DNA from: Lonsdalea britannica
GTDB taxonomy: Bacteria > Pseudomonadota > Gammaproteobacteria > Enterobacterales > Enterobacteriaceae
NCBI RefSeq assembly: GCF_002111595.1
Contig: NZ_LUTN01000009.1
Location: forward strand, 85,146-149,145
Reading direction: 5' to 3'
Length of the DNA stretch: 64,000 bases
The notes under the pieces were generated by a model that searched no databases, was not told the origin of the DNA, and saw only the letters and a program-made list of their open reading frames with translations. Shown in pieces: positions 58,493 through 64,000 of the stretch; position 1 is the first letter of the stretch; every line of letters starts with the position of its first letter. Position numbers and translations under genes: made by a program.

Positions 58493-60187
58493 TTAGAGTG
58501 ATTTGACGGTCTTATTGCGTCCGAATACCGGCGGTAGCACTTCCCTGTCAAGCCGGACATCGATGACCATCGGAACCGCATTTGTAATCGCGGTGCGTAG
58601 TGTGGACTCCAACTCGGCGCGGCTGGTCACGCTAGCACCATGAGCGCCCAACGCGTGAGCATACAACGCGAAGTCCACCTGCGGAATGGTACAATCCAGC
58701 GCAGGATAACCGACCGAATTTAAACCCTGCCGGCACATGTTATAGCCGCCATCGTTCAATACTAACCAAATAGCCGGAACCTGGTGATGGACAGCGGTGC
58801 TGATTTCATTATTCATCAGCATGGAACCATCGCCGATAATGCCGACGGTCACTTTACCCGTCATCGCCAGCCCGACGATGCCGCAGGCATAATGCCCCAT
58901 GGTTCCCAACGCTGAGTTGACTCGATAACGATTGGGCTTTCTAAACTTCAAAAATCGGTTAGTCCATACGTGCGAGTTTCCGGCATCGGCAGCCACCAGA
59001 CAGTCGTATTCATCAATCGCCACCTTCTGTATGACGTCCATCACCTCCTCTGGATTGACTAAGCCGTCATTGGTCTTGAGCGGAACCTGGCGTTGAGACG
59101 ATTCAGGCGGTTGAATAAAAGGTGACTGTTGAGCAAGAGGCAGGTTTTTTATTTTCTGGTAGACCCCCTCTAAAAATGTGGAGAGCTCGGCATTGATAAC
59201 TTCGGTTTTGGGAGGAAGGTTATTTTTAATATCCGCATTTTCCAGACTGACGTAATAGACCTTAATGTCTTTTATTTTTTTCTGAAGATAATGCGAACTG
59301 GACTCCCCTAAGCGAGTTCCCAGAATAACCATTGATTTCAACGAGGGGTTATTTATCGCTGAGGTTAGCGTGGGTTCATCGCAACCCAAACCTGTAGTCC
59401 CTATATATAACGGATGGTCCTCAGGGAAAATACCTTTCCCTCGGGGCGTAGACATAACCGCCGTCTGTGTTTTAATCGCGAGCTGCGTTAATACATCCGA
59501 CGCATGGAGACAACCAAAACCATTCCAAATAATGGCATTACCCTCAGCAAGCACTTCCGCTATTTTTTGCTGCTGAGCGGCCAAAGAGTCATCATCTTCT
59601 CGGGTAATTGGAGAGGCGAGATATTGCGTATTTTCACTGTATTGTTGCTGTACAATTTCTGACTTCTGAATACGAGGAATAATAAATATTCCCAGCACAT
59701 GACCTTGGGAGTCTTTAAAATGGTTGATGGCGTTAATCGCGTCACTCATTTTTTCTTGTTCATCGATGCAAACAACGTGATCGAAGTATCCCGAGATGTG
59801 ATCTCCTTGCAGGGCAAGGACGTCTTCTACCGTTGTTTGTTGCAATCCCCACAGCCCATCATGATGTGGCGTGGTGATCGGTGCAATAAATATCACTTTG
59901 GCGCCATCCAGCTTCGCTGCGCGCACTGCCGTTAATGCGTTGATAATGCCGGGGCCTGCGGTGCTGAACACGGCGGCAGGCTTGTGACGGTATAAGCTGT
60001 ATTCAGAAGCACAAAACGTCGCGCCTGTTTCATGTCGGCAATGAACGGTTCTGATAGAAGACTCTGACAGCGACTTCCACACGGGGGAAATATAAGCGCC
60101 TGAAACGCCAAAGGCGATGTCTACCCCGGCATTTTCTAAATATTTGACAAGGGTTTCCGCAACTGACTTCTGTGATTTTCCTTCCAT
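58493..60187 (-). CDS. Stand-alone thiamine-diphosphate enzyme, acetolactate-synthase superfamily
   Basis: A 564-residue enzyme with the three-domain POX/ALS architecture. The catalytic Glu is Glu53 in CRHETGATFCASEYS; the ThDP/Mg motif begins at IIGDGSMLMNNEIS near residue 454 and ends in LVLNDGGYN. The central domain (about 185-330) is divergent. It lacks an adjacent regulatory subunit, so a branched-chain biosynthetic role is unlikely; acyloin synthases, benzaldehyde lyase-like and decarboxylase-like relatives are possible. Base composition is more AT-rich than its neighbours, suggesting acquisition. No partner gene is nearby. Confidence 0.85.
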   Translation of the reverse strand: MEGKSQKSVAETLVKYLENAGVDIAFGVSGAYISPVWKSLSESSIRTVHCRHETGATFCASEYSLYRHKPAAVFSTAGPGIINALTAVRAAKLDGAKVIFIAPITTPHHDGLWGLQQTTVEDVLALQGDHISGYFDHVVCIDEQEKMSDAINAINHFKDSQGHVLGIFIIPRIQKSEIVQQQYSENTQYLASPITREDDDSLAAQQQKIAEVLAEGNAIIWNGFGCLHASDVLTQLAIKTQTAVMSTPRGKGIFPEDHPLYIGTTGLGCDEPTLTSAINNPSLKSMVILGTRLGESSSHYLQKKIKDIKVYYVSLENADIKNNLPPKTEVINAELSTFLEGVYQKIKNLPLAQQSPFIQPPESSQRQVPLKTNDGLVNPEEVMDVIQKVAIDEYDCLVAADAGNSHVWTNRFLKFRKPNRYRVNSALGTMGHYACGIVGLAMTGKVTVGIIGDGSMLMNNEISTAVHHQVPAIWLVLNDGGYNMCRQGLNSVGYPALDCTIPQVDFALYAHALGAHGASVTSRAELESTLRTAITNAVPMVIDVRLDREVLPPVFGRNKTVKSL

Positions 60188-60624
60188 ATAATTTCCTTGT
60201 TAGAAGCATAGGTCAGTGTTACTGAATAAAATCCTGCAACACTAAATAGGGAGGGCAGGATTTATTTAACACCTGCCATTGCCAGCAAAGATAATAGGGA
60301 AACTGTTAGCCTTCTTCCTACTGTCAATTATTTCTTAATCACCGCCAATTGAATTAATTTTTAGAAACTCAATAATTTCATCCTAAATAAAAAAAAGCGA
60401 CTCATTAAGAGTCGTCATATATAACCTATAACGCAATCAATTAGCAATCAGAAAACGTTAAGGGTACAAATCCATCAAAACCAGAGGTATAAGTAAAAAA
60501 TATTTATCGCCAAATAATTCAGTCGCCATCGGATATCAATTAACCGCTTGATCTGGTCTCACTAATAGCAGCGCTACATATTGGCCAGGAACGTTAAAGA
60601 TTAACCTATCCGGCAGACCCGGCA
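60188..60624. other. AT-rich intergenic region
   Basis: 437 bases with the terminator at 60391-60415 and no coding sequence recognised. The right part probably holds nothing but the downstream flank of the phosphatase gene, the left the promoter of the ThDP enzyme. Confidence 0.5.
60391..60415 (-). terminator. Terminator for the histidine-phosphatase gene
   Basis: CGACTC and GAGTCG arms around ATTAA, followed on the minus strand by a long T-run (A-run at 60387-60396 on the plus strand). Confidence 0.8.
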
Positions 60625-61191
60625 TTAATCTGCCGGAGACACATACGTTACCCATCCCCAATAGCCAGATCCTTCACCCTGCGTTTTTTTCCAACCCTGT
60701 CGCTCTAGCTCGCGCGAAATGAGCCTGTTCATCAAGCCATGTCCCATGCTGAAGATTCGGTCACGTTGCTTAGCGGCTGCAATAAGATCGCAGGTCGCCT
60801 GTTTTGCCCGTTGTTGAACCGCAGACCTGGACTCAAGACCGTGGCTCAGCCCCAGAAACCAAAAGAGACGAAACACGATAAGCCAGGTATGAGGAGATAG
60901 CTTTAGCCACGGGAGCGCGACAAGCGGCAAAGGCGCCTCACGTAAATTGTCGAGAATCAGATCAGGATGAGCATCGAGTTCGAAAAGTGATGAACGCGCG
61001 CGTTGCAATGGACTACTGAGGATAAAATCACGTTCGTCGCAGACCGATTTGGCTTCCTGAGGAGGATGTCCTGTGACGTCTGACGCATCATAACCCGCTA
61101 TCCAGGCATGCATCTCCGCGGCCTTTATCTTTTCACTCCCACGAAAACGCGTGATGGTTGGCTGCCCATGCCTCATTAGCGTAATTTCCAT
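60625..61191 (-). CDS. Histidine phosphatase superfamily protein
   Basis: A 188-residue protein. The catalytic MEITLMRHGQPT (Arg-His-Gly at residues 7-9) opens the chain, SSPLQRARSSLFEL supplies the second Arg near 60, and the MGHGLMNR segment gives the second His. ATG 61191 is used because GAGAG precedes it and the motif sits at the N-terminus; the 57 residues of upstream open frame do not look like protein. The substrate is not predictable within this superfamily. Confidence 0.85.
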   Translation of the reverse strand: MEITLMRHGQPTITRFRGSEKIKAAEMHAWIAGYDASDVTGHPPQEAKSVCDERDFILSSPLQRARSSLFELDAHPDLILDNLREAPLPLVALPWLKLSPHTWLIVFRLFWFLGLSHGLESRSAVQQRAKQATCDLIAAAKQRDRIFSMGHGLMNRLISRELERQGWKKTQGEGSGYWGWVTYVSPAD

Positions 61192-61977
61192 TTCAACTCT
61201 CAACCCGGTGAATTCGTTAGCTCCATACCCTATCATGAAAGCTCGCGATGTCGGCCTGCGATCCTCGTGAAAACGACGGGGAAATGCGATACCGCAAAAA
61301 CGCAAGGTTAGCTGAGCGTTGATGTCGATAAAAAACGGTATGATCCTCACCCCGTTATCCAATGCATTGCCACAGCAAAGCTCAGTTAACTTTTCTCCCG
61401 CGGCATCTGAGCCAGGCTTTATGATGGCGTGATACGAATTTCTCTGTGGGTATTCATTATGCTTCTCGTCACGCGTTCAGATTCTTTCTAGCGTCCAATC
61501 CATTATTTCAGCTGTAATGAGCGACAGGCTTCTTCGAAAAAATCAGTCCACAACCTAGCGTCAACCGATGCGGCTGGTTACGTAAAATAAAGTATGTCCT
61601 GTGTAATATCCCAAAATGTTTGTCAGCATTCGCCATTAAAAATAAGCATTTCACAATAACCGCCCCACAACCGCCGCATTATTGAATGAATCTTGCGAAA
61701 GGCAACGACGGGGATCGAGAATCTATCGGGAAGAGGCTAACGCTAACCTAATGACATTGAGACCGTATTTAAATTTAAGCCGACCTGCTAAAAACAAAAA
61801 GCCCGCTTAAGTTTCCTTACGCGGGCTTTCTGATGATGACACACTGTGAGTGATCGCTAAAGTCTGTCACAGGCTAACAATGCGATATAAGCAGACGTCA
61901 TTTTTGGCTGGAGCATTTGATCTTCACGGTTAACATGCCGACTGCCGCATATTAAGCACCTATTGACGCTGGGGATA
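61192..61977. other. Long intergenic region, 786 bp
   Basis: No convincing gene on either strand. It holds the promoter of the phosphatase gene and the terminator at 61791-61826. The middle (61400-61750) is AT-rich with no recognised feature. Confidence 0.5.
61791..61828 (-). terminator. Terminator for the small lipoprotein gene
   Basis: AAAGCCCGC and GCGGGCTTT arms, read leftward into a T-run (A-run at 61791-61800 on the plus strand), 150 bp after the lipoprotein stop. Confidence 0.75.
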
Positions 61978-62333
61978 TTACCAACTACTCACTGCGGCAT
62001 TTTTTACCGTGCACCCAGTGAAATGAATATCATCATTTATCAATTGTTTAAAAGAGCAGTTTTTAGTTTTGCCATTTATTGTTGCATCAAACGTATAGTC
62101 TTTAGAAGCAGAGCCTGTCAGACCCGTTCCGTTCCCTTCTTTTCCTTTGATATTGCTAATGGTCACTTGGTCTGGAGAAATATTCATTGACTTGGTGAAG
62201 CCCTCCTTAACTTCATCAGCAGAAGGCGCGGGTTTTAATCTGCCATAGAGTTCCATCCCCACGTGGCACATCCCGATAACAGCGTGACAAGAACAACGAT
62301 AGCCAGAACCGATGACAGATGATTTTTTCTCAT
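61978..62333 (-). pseudogene. Small lipoprotein, one frameshift in a G4/C4 run
   Basis: ATG 62333 encodes MRKNHLSSVLAIVVLVTLLSGC, a lipoprotein signal with LLSGC lipobox. The frame stops soon after. One base added to the four-base run at 62257-62260 joins it to a second frame (MELYGRLKPAPSADEVKEGFTKSM...), giving 118 residues. The mature part has two Cys (KNCSF, TGCTV) that may pair and ends NAAVSSW. I do not recognise the family. Composition is AT-rich. Confidence 0.65.
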
Positions 62334-63227
62334 AAACGAAACTCCTATCAGATAACTCACTTGAATTATTTACACTGAAGCGCTTAGGGAAAAGCCACGT
62401 AAACCATTAACCACTGCTGTTTTGCATTTTACGGCGTTGCCTGTCTTCATTTATTTAGGCGACCGTATTGGACTACCTCATTAGCGAGACCCATAAAATG
62501 GTCTTAGTAAGTTACAAGGATCATTACTCATGTTCAATATTCATCCTGAAATAATTTATCACATTAATTAAAATGAATAATACACAATAGTTACACTCTT
62601 AAATGGACCTGTTTTCTGTTCCTACAGAGCGATTTGGGCGATGAAATGGCGACGTGCCTACGATCAGAAAACACAGACCCAAGGTAATTGCGAAGATGTT
62701 TACGGCGCGTTCGAGAGGTACATTAACGCGGTTGTTGAAGACGTAGGTCATGGAAGTAGCCGCTCACGTTGCATCGCTTAGGGAGCGATCCGTTACGACA
62801 GGATATTGGTATCAAGGGTTTTTGGGATGCTTGCTCGCGATTTGTGGTCAACCTCACCGCCCGACGCGGAGCGAGTCTCTTTGCCTGCGGTCATCGTATC
62901 TAAAGCGCCAGAGACATGAGCCGCCGATTTCATATAAATAGGCAGACCGTATGAATTAAATGGCGTAGTGGGATGAAATTGTGAGGGTTAAATGGTAAGT
63001 ATTTGGCCATTACCGTGCATACAAGTCACTCCACTACCTTGCTGATAAGGTGCTCATATTGACGACAGCGCTCACCGATGCAGAAGAAATACGAAAGCGT
63101 TAGAGGGGAAATTTTTTATGCGGAGCTGCTGACATCAAACCGTTAATAAAGATGAGCAGGCCGATGTAAAAATCCGCCTTCATAGAAGGCGGCTTTGACA
63201 CGGCCCTCTATAAAGGGGGCTTAAACA
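62334..63227. other. Variable region with fragments, no clear gene
   Basis: 894 bases. A 46-codon ORF at 62641-62781 and a coding-like end at 63009-63104 (HYLADKVLILTTALTDAEE) may be remnants of larger genes, but neither has a recognised family. Two hairpins at 63171-63192 and 63203-63221 lie beside the IS200-like remnant and may mark its end. Confidence 0.4.
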
Positions 63228-63790
63228 CTATTCTTCCAACCCCAGTTGCATTTGTCTTTCCCCTTCCTCTTTCGCTACTTCGTCCTGATACCTGACATAT
63301 CTGCGATATAATCTCTTCGTTCGCTCTTACCGAGTCCACGAAATACCTTCTTTGCCAGAAGTGATTTCCTCACAAATTTTTCTTTCTCAGATAGGGCAAT
63401 TTTGCGAACAGCCTTATCGCTGTTCGTCCTTTCACAAAACCCATTAGGTCTGAAACTCTCAGGCTAGGCGGTGTTCTTACCACCAAATGCACATGATCTC
63501 TCTGCACATTAAGTTCTACAACCGTGCATTTCATCATACTGCAACAAACATAAAGGCTTCTATATAGCGCTTTCCCGAGATTACCTTTAACGATTTTATA
63601 TCTGTAATTCGGGGTCCAAACGAGATGATACTGACGGCGATAGAATACGTGTTAAGCGGATTCGTATCTGCTCATGCTATTTACTCCCCTGATTTGTTGG
63701 TAACAAACTGGGGCAGTATTTAGCATGAGCATCCTACGGGCAAAGCCCCCACAGGAACGACCACCTCCATAGGAGGTAGTTTAAGAGTGA
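63167..63790 (-). mobile_element. Degenerate IS200/IS605-family element
   Basis: The decayed tnpA at 63228-63675 is flanked by hairpins: CCGCCTTC/GAAGGCGG near 63171-63192 and the CTCTATAAAG-type hairpin near 63203-63221 on its 3' side, and a CCTCC-ATA-GGAGG hairpin near 63763-63778 on its 5' side. IS200-type elements end in subterminal hairpins instead of inverted repeats, which fits. Exact ends were not determined and no orfB/tnpB is present. Confidence 0.6.
63228..63675 (-). pseudogene. tnpA: IS200-type transposase TnpA, inactivated
   Basis: On the minus strand ATG 63675 begins MSRYESA and is followed by TAA, then HVFYRRQYHLVWTPNYRYK, VVELNVQRDHVHLVVRTPPS (the HUH histidines, His-Val-His), MGFVKGRTAIRLF and, after a TGA replacing Trp, GNHFWQRRYFVDSV. 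The last 25 residues (YRRYVRYQDEVAKEE) are in another frame. Two in-frame stops and a frameshift mark genuine decay, unlike the one-base lesions elsewhere. Confidence 0.85.
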
Positions 63791-63795
63791 CAATT

Positions 63796-63820
63796 AAACC
63801 GCCGATTTGGCGGTTTTTTC
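63796..63820 (+). terminator. Terminator-like hairpin
   Basis: AACCGCC and GGCGGTT arms with a GATTT loop are followed by TTTT. No complete plus-strand gene lies directly upstream, so it may derive from the mobile element or protect the downstream gene from read-through. Confidence 0.7.
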
Positions 63821-63907
63821 ATGGGATATCGTTCATTTACATAACAATAAGTTGCGCATAGAATATCCGCGCTTCACAGGAATGGATCTGTTTACAGGGA
63901 ACGAAAC

Positions 63908-64000
63908 ATGCTGATCACCAAGCGTCTGGATGAACTCACTCCAGACGAATTTACGCGTATCTTATCGCCTGAAAAAGGCAGCGCGCTGGATGCCAAAACC
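63908..64000 (+). CDS. Unrecognised gene, N-terminal 31 residues only
   Basis: ATG 63908 follows AGGGAAC and the frame MLITKRLDELTPDEFTRILS stays open to the window edge. High codon regularity and the ribosome-binding site support a real gene. Too short to assign a family. Confidence 0.6.
   Translation, partial: MLITKRLDELTPDEFTRILSPEKGSALDAKT

Noticed and set aside
62750..62941. 63-codon ORF
   Set aside because: No ribosome-binding site and low-complexity Arg/Ser-rich translation; not supported.
1..64000. CRISPR arrays, rRNA, tRNA or prophage
   Set aside because: No regularly spaced repeats, no recognisable tRNA T-arm/acceptor combinations and no phage structural genes were seen by eye.

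Overview
The window reads as a chromosomal segment of an enterobacterium, most likely a plant-associated member of the Pectobacteriaceae (Brenneria/Dickeya/Lonsdalea-like). The evidence is E. coli-like synteny (clsB-ybhN, ybhL-moaEDCBA-ybhK, uvrB-bioDCFB/bioA, yohJK-cdd, gsiABCD/moeAB), high GC coding sequence, and plant-interaction genes (a cytokinin isopentenyltransferase and a secreted GH51 arabinofuranosidase). No rRNA, tRNA, CRISPR array or intact transposon was seen. The genus is an inference.

Layout. 1-6244: end of clsB, ybhN, ybhL, the molybdopterin operon moaABCDE with a Moco riboswitch leader, and ybhK. 6245-14064: an accessory catabolic block inserted between ybhK and uvrB, which are neighbours in E. 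coli. It holds a GntR regulator, a nitrate/sulfonate-type ABC importer, a zinc-type oxidoreductase, a hotdog thioesterase, two VOC proteins and an acyl-CoA ligase. 14103-21757: uvrB and the divergent biotin operons bioBFCD and bioA around a BirA-type operator. 21881-25932: yohJK, cdd with a CRP site, and NAD-malic enzyme. 26054-33776: glutathione importer gsiABCD divergent from moeAB. 33925-41057: small redox, lipid-kinase, stress and membrane genes surrounding an AT-rich pair, an orphan ORF and an ipt/tzs-type cytokinin gene.

41245-55507 is one long minus-strand block: a second dipeptide/glutathione-type ABC transporter with a cytoplasmic gamma-glutamyltransferase, a FadR-type regulator, an NCS1 permease and a 5-oxoprolinase set (pxpA, biotin carrier, biotin carboxylase, pxpB, pxpC), with a divergent LysR regulator. 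It looks like a system for importing gamma-glutamyl compounds, cleaving them and recycling 5-oxoproline to glutamate. 56787-64000 is more variable and partly AT-rich: secreted arabinofuranosidase, a stand-alone ThDP enzyme, a histidine phosphatase, a small lipoprotein, a decayed IS200-type transposase and the start of an unrecognised gene.

Ten otherwise recognisable genes are interrupted by twelve frameshifts. Every one is repaired by adding one base to a short homopolymer, ten of the twelve in G/C runs. Such a uniform pattern is more easily explained by homopolymer deletion errors in the assembly than by gene decay, so these entries are typed as pseudogenes but most are probably intact in the organism.
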